A stretch of DNA of 64,000 nucleotides, from NCBI RefSeq assembly GCF_016616425.1, contig NZ_CP067101.1, positions 3,534,001 to 3,598,000 of the forward strand. The letters run 5' to 3'. The stretch's first letter is position 1; each line of letters opens with the position of its first letter. The notes below the pieces were generated by a model that worked only from the letters and a program-made list of their open reading frames with translations, made no database searches and had not been told where the DNA came from. Shown here piece by piece: positions 15,851 through 25,072 of this stretch. Made by a program: the position numbers and the translations under genes. The DNA is from Bradyrhizobium diazoefficiens (GTDB lineage: Bacteria; Pseudomonadota; Alphaproteobacteria; Rhizobiales; Xanthobacteraceae).

Positions 15851-18800
15851 GTGCTCTCTGACGTTCTCAAGCGCAAGTCGATCTACAATTACTTCAGCCG
15901 GTCGGCGATGGAGAAGGCGGTTTCCTATCAAGCGCAGGGCCGCGTCTCGAATCTCAAGGTCAGCGATGACCTGAAACACGTCAGCGCGCAGGTGCGCGGC
16001 AGTAATTCCAACAGATACCGCGTGATATCCTGTTGCAGTTCAGCGGTGGCGAACTCGTCGACCTCGACGGAGATTGCAGTTGTCCGATGGACTACAATTG
16101 CAAGCATGTCGCCGCAACCCTGCTCGAGGCGCTGAGCGGGAAGGAGGCCTCGGCGTCGGGGACAGCCGCCTCTTCCGCACCGGCGGCGCCTCCGGTTCTC
16201 TCTTCCGAGCTCACCGGCTGGATCGACAGCGTCGGCCGGGCGGTGCGGGGCGATGGGGCTGGAGCGGATCAGAGCCAGTGCCTGCTATATTGCCTGGAGC
16301 CATCGAACTACGCGATGCCGCGGCTCGAACTGTCCTTGCTGTCGGTCCGCGTGCTCAAGGGCGGCGGCTTCGCCGACAATTATACCAGCCCGAGCCTTTA
16401 CGAGTTCAAGGCTGAGCGGGCGCCGAAATACTTCCGCGATGTCGACATCGACATCATGAGGCAAGTGGCGGCCGGCACCCGCAGCTATTACGAGCAGGGC
16501 CCCTATTCGGAGGAGCTGCTGAAGCGGATCGTCGGGACCGGCAGGGCCTTCTGGCTTGACCACACGCGAAACCCGCTGACGTGGGCAGACGCGCGGGTGG
16601 GCCGCATCGAATGGCGGCCGGCGGGAAAGCACGGTCTCACACCTCATCTCCTCGTCGCCGGAGCGGTTGCGCTCAATGCGGAGCCGCCGGTCTATGTCGA
16701 TGAGGGAGCCGGGCTGATCGGGCTGGCGCAATTGGACCTGCCGCCACGCCTTGCGTTCCAGATCCTGTCGGCTCCGGCCATTCCGCGCGCGCAGGTGGAG
16801 GAGGTCTCGCGCCGCCTCAGCCAGAAGCTGCCCGAGCTGCATCACGGCCTTTTGCCCGCGCCGCCGGCCGTCGCCGTGCCAATCGAAGAGGATCCTCGTC
16901 CGGTGCTGCGGCTGCGGCGAGGTCACGTCATGAGCTACTACTCCTACTCTCGCGGCGGGAACCAGGAGCGCGGGCCGGCAGCGGTCGCCAGCCTCGGATT
17001 CCGCTATGGTGGCTTCGACATCGATCCGACCCAGCGACCGGGCCGGGTGGAGCTGTTTCAGGCGGGCAAAGTGTTTGCGATCACGCGGCGACAAAGCAAG
17101 GAGAAGCAGGCCCGCATGCGGCTGGCGGATATTGGTTTTCGCGAGGCGAGAACGGCACTGCCGACGCTTGATTACAGTCACGCCGCGGACCTCACGCTGA
17201 GCGACCAGAGCGATTGGTTCGACTTTCTCGCGCAGCACGCCGGGCAGTTGCAGTCGGAAGGGGTCGAGATCCTGATCGACGAGGACTTTCCGTTTCGGCT
17301 CGCGGACTCCTCGGGCGATTTCGATGCCGCGCTGGAATCGAGCGGCATCGACTGGTTCGAACTCGCGCTCGGCATCGACATCGACGGCGAGCGCCACGAC
17401 CTCGCCCCGCACGTCGCCGCGCTGGTATCGGCGCCCGACTTCACGCCGGACCGGTTGAGGCAGCTCGCCGAAACGGGCGATCGCTTTTATCTGCCGCTGA
17501 CCGACGGCCGCAAGCTGGCGTTGGCCGCCGATCGCTTCCTTCCGTTGGTGGTGGCGCTGCATAGCCTGCACCTGAGCGGCACTCTCGCCGGAGGTGCGAA
17601 GCAGATCAGGCTGTCGCAAGCGGAGCTCGTTCCACTGCTGGGACTGGAGAACGAAAAATTCGTGTTTCGTGGGGCCGATAATCTCCGCCGCCTCGCCAAC
17701 CTGCTTCAGGTGCGGGGATTGACCGCGCCCGAGCTTCCGCCGACCTTTCGCGCGACACTTCGGCCCTATCAAGCCCAGGGCGTGGCCTGGCTCGACATGC
17801 TCCGCGAAAGCGGATTGGGCGGGGTCCTCGCCGATGACATGGGACTTGGCAAGACAATTCAGATCCTGGCGTTGATCGCGCTCGAAAGGCAGCGCGAACG
17901 GCTCACCAGCCCTGTGCTGGTCGTCGCGCCGACGAGCCTCACGACCAATTGGTCGGCCGAAGCCCAGAAATTCGCGCCGGATTTGAAGGTGCTCATCCTT
18001 CAGGGGCCGGCCCGCAAGGAGAAGTTCCCGGCCATTGCCGAGCATGATGTCGTGCTGACGACGTATCCTTTGATCGCGCGGGATCGGGAGGTGCTTCTGA
18101 CGCGGGATTGGCACATCGCCGTGCTGGACGAAGCGCAAACGATCAAAAATCCCGATGCCGCCACCACCCGCTGGCTGCGGGACATCAAGGCAGCGCACCG
18201 CTTCTGTCTCACCGGCACGCCGATGGAAAATCATCTCGGCGAGCTCTGGTCGATCATGAGCTTCGCAAATCCAGGCTATCTCGGGGACAAGGCGGCGTTC
18301 TCGCGCCAGTGGCGCACGCCGATCGAGAAGCGCGGGGACAAGATCCGTGCTGCAGCGTTGGCGCAGCGGGCTAAGCCCTTCCTGCTGCGTCGGACCAAGG
18401 CCGAAGTTGCCACGGAACTCCCTCCAAAGAGCGAGATCGTGGAGGCGATCGTGCTTGAAGGTCCACAGCGCGATCTCTACGATTCGATACGGCTGTCGAT
18501 GTCGCGCAAGGTTCGCGAGGCCATCGCACAGCGTGGCCTCGCCAAGAGTCACATCGTGGTGCTGGAGGCCCTGCTGCGAATGCGGCAGGCCTGCTGCGAT
18601 CCGGCGCTGCTGAAGTTGCGGGACGGCGTGGAGCGGCCGTCGGCCAAGCTCGACCGCCTGATCGAGATGGTCGCGGAGCTGCTGAGCGAGGGCCGGAAGA
18701 TCATCGTCTTCTGCCAGTTCACCTCCATGCTCGACCTGATCCGGCGGCGGTTCGAGGCTGACGGCCTGCGCTACAGTCTTCTCACCGGCGACACCAAGAA

Positions 18801-19146
18801 CCGCAAGACGGCGATCGAAGCCTTCCAGAACGGAGCGGCGGAGTTGTTCCTGGTCAGTCTGAAGGCGGGTGGGGTAGGCCCCAACCTCACCGCTGCCGAC
18901 ACCGTGATCATCTTCGATCCCTGGTGGAATCCTGCCGTCGAGGAACAGGCCATCGATCGTGCCTACCGGATCGGGCAAGGCAAGGCGGTGTTCGTCTACA
19001 GGCTCGTGGTCGCCGGCACCATCGAGGAGAAGATGGACGAGCTCAAGGCCCGAAAGCGGGCTCTGGCCGACAGCCTGTTCGAGCATGATGGACAAGTCGC
19101 TTCGGCGCTCACCGAGGACGACGTAAAGGCTCTGTTCGAGGTTTGA
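15851..19146 (+). pseudogene. SWIM zinc-finger SNF2-family helicase with an N-terminal 1-nt frameshift
   Basis: A protein of about 1,098 residues if repaired. GTG 15851 opens SIYNYFSRSAMEKAVSYQAQ and runs to NSNRYRV at about 16023. The frame then must shift by one missing base to continue DILLQFSGGELVDLDGDCSC. That leads to the SWIM finger CSCPMDYNCKHVA, and the rest is open to 19146. The SNF2 core has DDMGLGKT (Walker A), LDEAQTIKNP (DEAQ box), LTGTPMENHLGELW, then a helicase C domain with SLKAGGVGPNLTAAD and DRAYRIGQ. Translation from TTG 16033 would make 1,037 residues lacking about 60 N-terminal residues but keeping SWIM and motor, so a functional product or a sequence error is possible. 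Likely DNA-translocase/repair role, by family. Confidence 0.8.
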
Positions 19147-19482
19147 CTGAGCGTGAGTCGCGAAGGCGGCGGCTGTGCGCACAATCCGGTGAACCAATTC
19201 TGTGAACAAAGGCTCTGCCGCGCGATGCTGGCGGGACGATGCCATGATGCCGGTGTTTTGCCCGACGGGTCAAATCGCGCCCTCGTATCGCCAGCCGCCG
19301 GCACGGTGACAGGCTTGCCTCGTAAGTCCTTGATCCCGCAGAGGCCGGCTACTGTGCATGGGGTTGTTTTCGCGATTTGGGTTGGCAGGTCCAAGAGCCT
19401 GTCGCAAAAAGTTGCGTCATGTTGTCGGCCCGCGCTGTTCCCATTCGTCTTCCACCCGAACAAGATCTGACGGGAGACCAGA
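19147..19482. other. Intergenic, no gene; possible dispersed-repeat fragment
   Basis: About 336 nt with no credible coding frame. The segment around 19240-19275 (TGCCGGTGTTTTGCCCGACG) looks like an intergenic motif seen repeatedly in Bradyrhizobium genomes, recalled from memory and not checked. A GGGAG ribosome-binding site at about 19473 serves the MFS gene. Confidence 0.35.
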
Positions 19483-20703
19483 ATGAACTCTTCCAATTAT
19501 CGCTGGGTGATCGTCGCCGCCGGCGGCCTGCTCGGCTGCGTCGCGATCGGCGGCATGTTTTCGCTGCCGGTGTTCCTGCAACCGATCACCAAGGACACCG
19601 GCTGGTCGGTGACCGGCATTTCCAGCGCCATGACGATTGGCTTTCTGGCCATGGCCTTCACCAGCATGGCCTGGGGCACGCTGACCGACAGGTTCGGACC
19701 GCGGCCGGTGGTGCTGACGGGATCGACCGTGCTGGCGCTCAGCCTGTTCGCCGCGAGCCATGCGACCTCGCTCATCGTGTTCCAGTTCGTGTTCGGCCTC
19801 CTGGTCGGCGCGTCCTGCGCGGCGATCTTCGCGCCGATGATGGCGACCGTCACCGGCTGGTTCGATACCCATCGCAGCCTCGCCGTGTCGCTGGTGTCGG
19901 CCGGCATGGGCATGGCGCCAATGACGATGGCGCCGCTCGCGGCCTGGCTCGTCTCGGGCCACGATTGGCGTACCTCCATGCAGATCCTGGCGCTGGTGGT
20001 CGGCGCCATCATGATCCCGGTCTCGTTCCTGGTGCGCCGTCCGCCGGCGCTCGCGCAGGCCGTGGCCGCACCGATGGGCGAGCGGGCTGGACCGAACGAG
20101 ATGTCGAGAAGCGAGGCGCTGCGCTCGCCGCAATTTCTGGTCCTGCTCGCGACCAATTTCTTTTGCTGCGCCACCCATTCCGGCCCGATCATCCACACCG
20201 TCAGCTATGCCGTGAGCTGCGGCATCCCGTTGATCGCGGCGGTGACGATCTACAGCATCGAGGGGTTTGCAGGCCTTGGCGGCCGCATCGCCTTCGGCCT
20301 GATGGGCGACCGGTTCGGCGCCAAGCGCGTGCTCGTGACCGGGCTTCTGTTGCAGGCATTCGGCGCACTCGGCTATGTCTTCGCGCATCAGCTTGCGACC
20401 TTCTACGCGGTCGGCGCCGTCTTCGGCTTCATCTATGCCGGCACCATGCCGCTCTACGCAGTGCTGGTGCGCGAGAACTTTCCGCTGCGCATGATGGGCA
20501 CGGTGATCGGCGGCACCGCGATGGCCGGCAGCCTCGGCATGGCCACCGGTCCGCTCGCCGGCGGCCTGATCTACGACGCCTTCTCCAGCTACGCCTGGCT
20601 CTACATCGCCTCCTGGGCGATGGGCCTGGGTGCGTTCCTGATGGCAATGAATTTCAGGCCGTTCGCGAAGCCGCAAGGGCAGGTTGCGTCGGCCGCGGCA
20701 TAG
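19483..20703 (+). CDS. MFS transporter
   Basis: A 406-residue protein with about 12 transmembrane segments. The MFS loop 2-3 motif appears as GTLTDRFGPRPVVLTGS and its second-half counterpart as GRIAFGLMGDRFGAKRVLVT. It starts MNSSNYRWVIVAAGGLLGCV with GGGAG 5-10 nt upstream. The pattern fits the OFA (oxalate/formate antiporter)/monocarboxylate-like group, but the substrate is not determined. It stands alone, convergent with an NTF2-like gene. Confidence 0.85.
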   Translation: MNSSNYRWVIVAAGGLLGCVAIGGMFSLPVFLQPITKDTGWSVTGISSAMTIGFLAMAFTSMAWGTLTDRFGPRPVVLTGSTVLALSLFAASHATSLIVFQFVFGLLVGASCAAIFAPMMATVTGWFDTHRSLAVSLVSAGMGMAPMTMAPLAAWLVSGHDWRTSMQILALVVGAIMIPVSFLVRRPPALAQAVAAPMGERAGPNEMSRSEALRSPQFLVLLATNFFCCATHSGPIIHTVSYAVSCGIPLIAAVTIYSIEGFAGLGGRIAFGLMGDRFGAKRVLVTGLLLQAFGALGYVFAHQLATFYAVGAVFGFIYAGTMPLYAVLVRENFPLRMMGTVIGGTAMAGSLGMATGPLAGGLIYDAFSSYAWLYIASWAMGLGAFLMAMNFRPFAKPQGQVASAAA

Positions 20704-20724
20704 GTTCGATATCGAGGCGTAGCG

Positions 20725-21111
20725 TCACAGCTGCGCCTCGATCGCGGCTTTGTCGATCACCGACCAGACTTGTCGGATTTTTCCGTCGTGGAACGCGTAG
20801 AACACATTCTCGCAGAACGATACGCGCTTTCCGTTGACTGCAAGGCCCAGGAACGTCGCGACGGGCGTGCAATCGAACTTCAGTCGCGCCGCGATCCCGG
20901 GCGGGTCCGACATCAGCAGCTCGATCTCAAAACGCAGGTCCGGGATTTCGCGAAAGTCCCGCTCCAGCATCGCGCGATAGCCGGACAGGCCGAGCGGCCG
21001 GGCGTTGTGGATGACATCCTCATGCACGAACCGGGCGAGGGCCGGCCAATCCTGCCGGTTCAGGCAGGCGATGTAAGCGCGGTAGATGTCGGCGAGATCA
21101 TCTCTGGACAT
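20725..21111 (-). CDS. SnoaL/NTF2-like protein
   Basis: A 128-residue single-domain protein with the NTF2-like cone fold: YRAYIACLNRQDWPALARFV at the start and VSFCENVFYAFHDGKIRQVW near the end, the pattern of ester-cyclase/SnoaL-like polyketide cyclase proteins. In bacteria such standalone proteins have varied or unknown roles, so no reaction is assigned. It is encoded downstream of, and on the same strand as, the MarR-GNAT gene (gap 55 nt), so the two may be co-transcribed. Confidence 0.8.
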   Translation of the reverse strand: MSRDDLADIYRAYIACLNRQDWPALARFVHEDVIHNARPLGLSGYRAMLERDFREIPDLRFEIELLMSDPPGIAARLKFDCTPVATFLGLAVNGKRVSFCENVFYAFHDGKIRQVWSVIDKAAIEAQL

Positions 21112-21166
21112 ATCGAAGTTCCCGCGGCTTCGATCCTAACGCGCGAGGATCGCGAACCGGTCCAGC

Positions 21167-22039
21167 TCACAGCCGCTTTTCGAAGAACAGGTCCGGATAG
21201 GGATCGTCATTGTAGCGCGAAATCTCGCGCCAGCCCGTGGTGCGGTAGAGCCGGCCTGCCTCGGGTAGCGCGCTGTTGGTGTCGAGCCGCAGCAGCGCGA
21301 TGCCGAGCTCGCGCGCGGCGCTCTCAACCGTATCCATCAGGCGCCGGCCGAGCCGCAATCCGCGTGCAGCGGGCGCGACCCACAGACGCTTGACCTCGGC
21401 ATAGCCGTGATCCGTTCCCTTCAAGCCGACGCAGCCGATCGGCAGCGTGTCCGAAATCGCGACGATGAAGGTGCCGCGCGGCCGGCGCATGTCCTTGGCA
21501 TCGGGATCGCGCGACAACGAGACGTCGAAGCCTTGCTCGAAGCGGCGGCCCAGCTCGGCATAGTACTCGCCGAGGCAGTGGCGCGCTTCCTCGCTTCGCG
21601 GATCCATCTCGCGCAGCGCAATTCGCTCGCGCGTCAGGGTGGAGGCAATCAGGTCCATCGCCGCCAGTAGCGCCTCGCGTTGTGAATGTTGTGCGAGGAA
21701 GCCTTCGGCCTGCGCGTTCGACAGCGCCTCATAGGCTGCAAACTCGCGCCGGCCCGTGCGCGTCAATTTTGCGACGCGCCGGCGCGCGTCGTCCTGATGC
21801 GCTTCGGTCTCGACCAGCCCTTCGTCCTCGAGGCTGCGCAGCAGGCGGCTCATCAGCCCGGAATCGAGGCCGAGATAGTCGCGGATCTCCGCCACGTCCG
21901 AACGCCCGTGCCCGATCGCATTGAGCACCCGCGCCGCGCCCAGCGGCCGGCTGCGCCCCAGGAACGAGGTATCGAGCGCACCGACGGCAGAGGTGACGGC
22001 ACGGTTGAAGCGGCGGACGCGGGCGACCGGGTCGAGCAT
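21167..22039 (-). CDS. MarR-GNAT fusion: transcriptional regulator with C-terminal N-acetyltransferase
   Basis: A 290-residue two-domain protein. Residues about 1-140 are a MarR winged helix-turn-helix (VLNAIGHGRSDVAEIRDYLG, then RLLRSLEDEGLVETEAHQDD and ARRRVAKLT wing). Residues about 150-290 are a GNAT domain with the acetyl-CoA-binding loop VAPAARGLRLGRRLMDTVES. A perfect 8-bp inverted repeat lies directly upstream, over the predicted -10 box, so autorepression is likely. No Shine-Dalgarno is visible, and the promoter position would give a leaderless mRNA. The acetylation target is unknown. Confidence 0.88.
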   Translation of the reverse strand: MLDPVARVRRFNRAVTSAVGALDTSFLGRSRPLGAARVLNAIGHGRSDVAEIRDYLGLDSGLMSRLLRSLEDEGLVETEAHQDDARRRVAKLTRTGRREFAAYEALSNAQAEGFLAQHSQREALLAAMDLIASTLTRERIALREMDPRSEEARHCLGEYYAELGRRFEQGFDVSLSRDPDAKDMRRPRGTFIVAISDTLPIGCVGLKGTDHGYAEVKRLWVAPAARGLRLGRRLMDTVESAARELGIALLRLDTNSALPEAGRLYRTTGWREISRYNDDPYPDLFFEKRL

Positions 22040-22041
22040 GA

Positions 22042-22075
22042 TATCTGACTTTAGTCAGATAAGCGTTCCTGTCAA
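22042..22075 (-). promoter_or_regulatory. Promoter and MarR-type operator of the MarR-GNAT gene
   Basis: A perfect palindrome: TATCTGAC (22042-22049), spacer TTTA, GTCAGATA (22054-22061), ending 2 nt before the start codon. On the minus strand a consensus -35 TTGACA (22075-22070) is followed after 16 nt by TAAAGT (22053-22048) as -10, lying inside the palindrome. Repressor binding would block the polymerase directly. Only 8 nt separate the -10 from ATG, implying a leaderless transcript (inference). Confidence 0.75.
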
Positions 22076-22144
22076 TCCGAACCGGAGAGCCGGACGTTCG
22101 GCGAAATGCGATCGCAGCTCAGCCCTCAGGTGGAAGCCGGCCAC

Positions 22145-22360
22145 CTATATGTCCTGGGCCCGACAGGGCTCGGGTACGACGAACACTTCGTCGGCGCGGC
22201 CATAGCCGCCATCGGCAACTTCCTCGATCAGCACCATCGTGTGCGGCCGCGCCGCTTCGCCAAAATACTCAGCGAAAAGCGTGGTGAGGCGATGCACGAT
22301 CTCCGCCTTCTGGGCGCGGGAGAGTGCCGCTTGCGGGATTTTGATGTTGGCGAAAGGCAT
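22145..22360 (-). CDS. 4-oxalocrotonate tautomerase-family protein
   Basis: A 71-residue protein starting MPFANIKIPQ. The second residue is proline, which after Met removal becomes the catalytic N-terminal Pro-1 of the tautomerase superfamily. The length fits the small 4-OT subfamily (60-80 residues). GGAGAG lies about 6 nt upstream. It is encoded 21 nt after an SDR gene on the same strand, so the pair forms an operon facing a LysR regulator. Substrate unknown; 4-OT relatives act on unsaturated 2-oxoacids. Confidence 0.85.
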   Translation of the reverse strand: MPFANIKIPQAALSRAQKAEIVHRLTTLFAEYFGEAARPHTMVLIEEVADGGYGRADEVFVVPEPCRAQDI

Positions 22361-22381
22361 GAGGTCTCTCCGTGCGAGGTG

Positions 22382-23122
22382 TCAGATCACGCCACCATTG
22401 GCGCGGATGATTTGTCCGTTGATCCAGCCGCCGTCGCGACCGGCGAGAAAGGAAACGAGTCCTGCGATGTCGTCGGGCCGGCCGAGGCGCCCGAACGGAT
22501 TCAGCGCGGCAATGGCGCGCAGCTGTTGCTCGCTCTTGCCTTCGAGGAACAGCCGGGTCTCGACCGGTCCGGGCGCCACGGCGTTCACGCTGATGCGCCG
22601 GCTGCCGAGCTCCTTGGCGAGGATGTGCGTCAGCGCTTCGACCGCGGCCTTGGTCGCGGCATATACGCCATAGCCGGGCTGGTAGAGACCGACAACGCTG
22701 GACGAGAAGCTGATGATGCGGCCGCCATCGCGCAGCCGCCGCGCCGCTTCGCGCAACGACCGGAACACGCTTTCGAGATTGATCGACATCTGTCGCGCGA
22801 ACGCTTCATCGGCCATCTCGGCAATTGGTCCGAGCTCCATCACGCCGGCATTGTTGACCAGAATGTCGGCGCCGCCGAAGGCATGTTCGGCTGCATCGAA
22901 CAGCCGGGCCGGCGCCAAGGGATCGGCGAGATCGGCCTGCACTGCGATCGCACGTCCGCCTTCCGCTTCGATCTCGGCAGCCAGCGCCTCGGCGGCGTCC
23001 CGGCCACTGACGTAATTGATGACGACCGCGATCCCATCCTGCGCCAGCCGGCGGGCGATGGCTGCGCCGATGCCGCGGGAACCGCCGGTTACGATAGCGG
23101 CGCGCTGAGATTGACTGGTCAT
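22382..23122 (-). CDS. SDR-family oxidoreductase (FabG-like)
   Basis: A 246-residue short-chain dehydrogenase. The cofactor motif is TGGSRGIG (13-20), followed by NNAG and the catalytic YAATK with an upstream Ser triad (FSSSVVG). The C-terminus GGWINGQIIRANGGVI is typical of 3-oxoacyl-ACP-reductase-like SDRs. I use ATG 23122, which has GAGGAG 6-8 nt upstream. It is first gene of the SDR-tautomerase operon, divergent from the LysR gene, which probably regulates it. Confidence 0.88.
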   Translation of the reverse strand: MTSQSQRAAIVTGGSRGIGAAIARRLAQDGIAVVINYVSGRDAAEALAAEIEAEGGRAIAVQADLADPLAPARLFDAAEHAFGGADILVNNAGVMELGPIAEMADEAFARQMSINLESVFRSLREAARRLRDGGRIISFSSSVVGLYQPGYGVYAATKAAVEALTHILAKELGSRRISVNAVAPGPVETRLFLEGKSEQQLRAIAALNPFGRLGRPDDIAGLVSFLAGRDGGWINGQIIRANGGVI

Positions 23123-23193
23123 GGCGGGTCTCCTCAATTTCGTGGGGTGGGGATACCCGATCGCGACGGCGGGATAATCACCGGGGACTTGCC

Positions 23194-23212
23194 ATCACTT
23201 GTCGGCTGTGAT
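23194..23212. promoter_or_regulatory. Candidate LysR-box between SDR and LysR genes
   Basis: ATCAC (23194-23198) and GTGAT (23208-23212) form an inverted repeat with a 9-nt centre. It sits just before the LysR start and in the 102-nt divergent promoter gap. The shape (T-N11-A type dyad) fits LysR-type operators. Binding by the adjacent regulator is inference. Confidence 0.45.
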
Positions 23213-23224
23213 GAACAATCGGCC

Positions 23225-24118
23225 ATGGACCGCCTTGACGCGATGCGCCTGTTCGTCCGCCTCGTCGAGCGGCAGAGCTTTACGGCTGCGGCCGCAGATC
23301 TCGGCATTCCCCGCTCCACAGCCAGCGAGGTTTTGCGTGGCCTCGAGACGCATCTCGGCGCGCGGCTGCTCGAGCGGACCACTCGGCATGTCACGCCGAC
23401 GCTCGATGGCGAGGATTATTACCGCCGCTGCGTCGCCATCCTCGCGGAGATCGAGGAAGCGGAAGCCGCGATGCGCGATGCGCGGCCGCGCGGGTTGCTT
23501 CGCATCGATGCGCATCCCTTGCTGACCCGCACCTTTGTCCTGCCGCACCTGCCGGGCTTCCTGGCGCGCTATCCCGAGCTCGATTTGCAGATCGGGCAGG
23601 GCGACCGGCTGGTCGACCTCGTGCGTGAGGGCATCGATTGCGTGATCCGGTCGGGCGAGCCTGAGGACAGCGGCATGATCCTGCGCCGGCTCGGTACCAT
23701 CGCGGAAATCACGGTGGCGAGCCCGGCCTACATCGCGAGCCACGGCATGCCCGCAACGCCCGATGCGCTCGATGGCCACAAAATGGTGGGCTTCGTCTCC
23801 TCGCGCACCGGCGAAGTGCTGCCGCTGGAATTTTCCGTCGGCGGCGCGCTGCGGCACGTCGTGCTGCCGAGCCGCCTTCGCGTGAACAATTCCGACACCA
23901 TGGCCGATCTCGCAAGGCTGGGCTTCGGCCTCGCGCAAGCGCCGCGCTATCGTTTTGCGGACGATCTCGCCAGCGGGAGACTGGTCGAGGTGCTCGCCGA
24001 CTATCCACCATCGCCGACGCCACTTTCCGTTCTCTATCCGCAGAATCGCCAGCTCGCGCTGCGCCTGCGCGTTTTCCTTGACTGGATATCGGGCATCTTT
24101 GCGGAGGCGAGGCTGTGA
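23225..24118 (+). CDS. LysR-family transcriptional regulator
   Basis: A 297-residue regulator with an N-terminal winged helix (MDRLDAMRLFVRLVERQSFT, IPRSTASEVLRGLETHLGAR) and a periplasmic-binding-protein-like effector domain (about 90-295: LRIDAHPLLTRTFVLPHLPG, IDCVIRSGEP). The start is ATG 23225; upstream in-frame codons run through the SDR gene in the wrong sense and are not part of it. It diverges from the SDR-tautomerase operon. The CrgA/AphB-type layout suggests control by an aromatic or carbonyl ligand, but this is a guess. Confidence 0.88.
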   Translation: MDRLDAMRLFVRLVERQSFTAAAADLGIPRSTASEVLRGLETHLGARLLERTTRHVTPTLDGEDYYRRCVAILAEIEEAEAAMRDARPRGLLRIDAHPLLTRTFVLPHLPGFLARYPELDLQIGQGDRLVDLVREGIDCVIRSGEPEDSGMILRRLGTIAEITVASPAYIASHGMPATPDALDGHKMVGFVSSRTGEVLPLEFSVGGALRHVVLPSRLRVNNSDTMADLARLGFGLAQAPRYRFADDLASGRLVEVLADYPPSPTPLSVLYPQNRQLALRLRVFLDWISGIFAEARL

Positions 24119-25057
24119 CTAGAAATGATGCACGCCCAGCGCTGAAAACGCGCCGTCATGCAGGTCGTGGCCGTCGCTGGTAGGCTGGCCGAGAAAGCCG
24201 AGATGCAGTGTCAGCGGCGGCAGCGCTGCCATCGGTACCGCGCCGGCAGTATCGAGACCGCCGATATCGACGGCGTGCGTCGTGGTGGCATCATGCGGCG
24301 CGGCGAGCGGCGTGCTCACGATATCGGTGACCAGTGCGCTGAACAGGTCGGGGGAGGACGTATCATGGGCGTCGCCGCCGACGGAATGCAGCAAGCCGCC
24401 GACGAGGCCGGTGAAGCCGTCGGTGAGTTGCCCGATCGTTCCGGTGATCGTGGACGTCAATTGAGTTGCCGTAGAGGTCAAGCTGTCCAGCGTGTGGGCC
24501 ACGGCTGATAGCGACGTGTCGACAAGGGTCGTGATCGTGTTGCCGAGTTCCTGCACGGACGATGCCGGATCGATGGATGTGGATGTCGCGACCTCGGTGT
24601 GGGTGGAGTTGGCGCTGGTTCCCGAGAGATGATCGGGGGCAGCGGGTGTCACGATGTGACTGGCGGGTGAAACGGACTCGCTGACCGGGTTGTCCGTCAT
24701 CGCGGCGACGTCGGTGTTTCCGTTGGCGTGCGAGACGCCGTCACTCGCCGCATCCGCATGGAGCGCCGTCGAGATCTCATTCGCCGGGGCCGCGACGGCA
24801 TCGGTGTGCCGATCGTCGGAGCCGGACCGATGCTCGCCAGGCGTCGTTTCCGCAGGCGTCGGATCAGCTGCGTGCACGGGCGTGGACGGCAGATCCGCGG
24901 GCATTGGCTGCGCATCGCCGCCATGATGCCCGGCGCCCTCGGCCTCTTTCAGGAAGGCGACCAGCGCGGTCATGAACGCGACCGTCTCTTCCGTCGTGAT
25001 GTGGCGGGCGATCTCCGCCTTTTCGGCGCGGCGGTTGTTCCGCTCGGATGCAGCCAT
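24119..25057 (-). CDS. Low-complexity His/Ser/Thr-rich protein of the type I secretion operon, function unknown
   Basis: 312 residues without a recognised domain. Residues 1-45 are charged and helical (RRAEKAEIARHITTEETVAF). Residues 45-170 are rich in A, T, S, D, H and P, like a disordered linker. Residues about 165-235 are a Thr/Leu/Gly repeat-like helical stretch (DTSLSAVAHTLDSLTSTATQ, ending GLVGGLLHSVGG). The C-terminal 80 residues are His- and Gly-containing, ending LGVHHF. There is no signal peptide and there are no RTX nonapeptides. It follows the HlyD gene by 15 nt in the same operon, so it may be a cargo, a surface partner or an accessory protein of this exporter. Confidence 0.6.
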   Translation of the reverse strand: MAASERNNRRAEKAEIARHITTEETVAFMTALVAFLKEAEGAGHHGGDAQPMPADLPSTPVHAADPTPAETTPGEHRSGSDDRHTDAVAAPANEISTALHADAASDGVSHANGNTDVAAMTDNPVSESVSPASHIVTPAAPDHLSGTSANSTHTEVATSTSIDPASSVQELGNTITTLVDTSLSAVAHTLDSLTSTATQLTSTITGTIGQLTDGFTGLVGGLLHSVGGDAHDTSSPDLFSALVTDIVSTPLAAPHDATTTHAVDIGGLDTAGAVPMAALPPLTLHLGFLGQPTSDGHDLHDGAFSALGVHHF

Positions 25058-25072
25058 TGGCCTTGCTCCTCG

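Noticed and set aside
16285..19245. Very long open frame (986 codons) on the minus strand opposite the SNF2 helicase
   Set aside because: It mirrors the codon structure of the helicase gene, has arginine/histidine-rich low-similarity product and no motif; such antisense frames are common in high-GC DNA.
22106..23224. In-frame extension upstream of the LysR gene
   Set aside because: It is antisense to the SDR and tautomerase genes; LysR proteins start at the helix-turn-helix, here ATG 23225.
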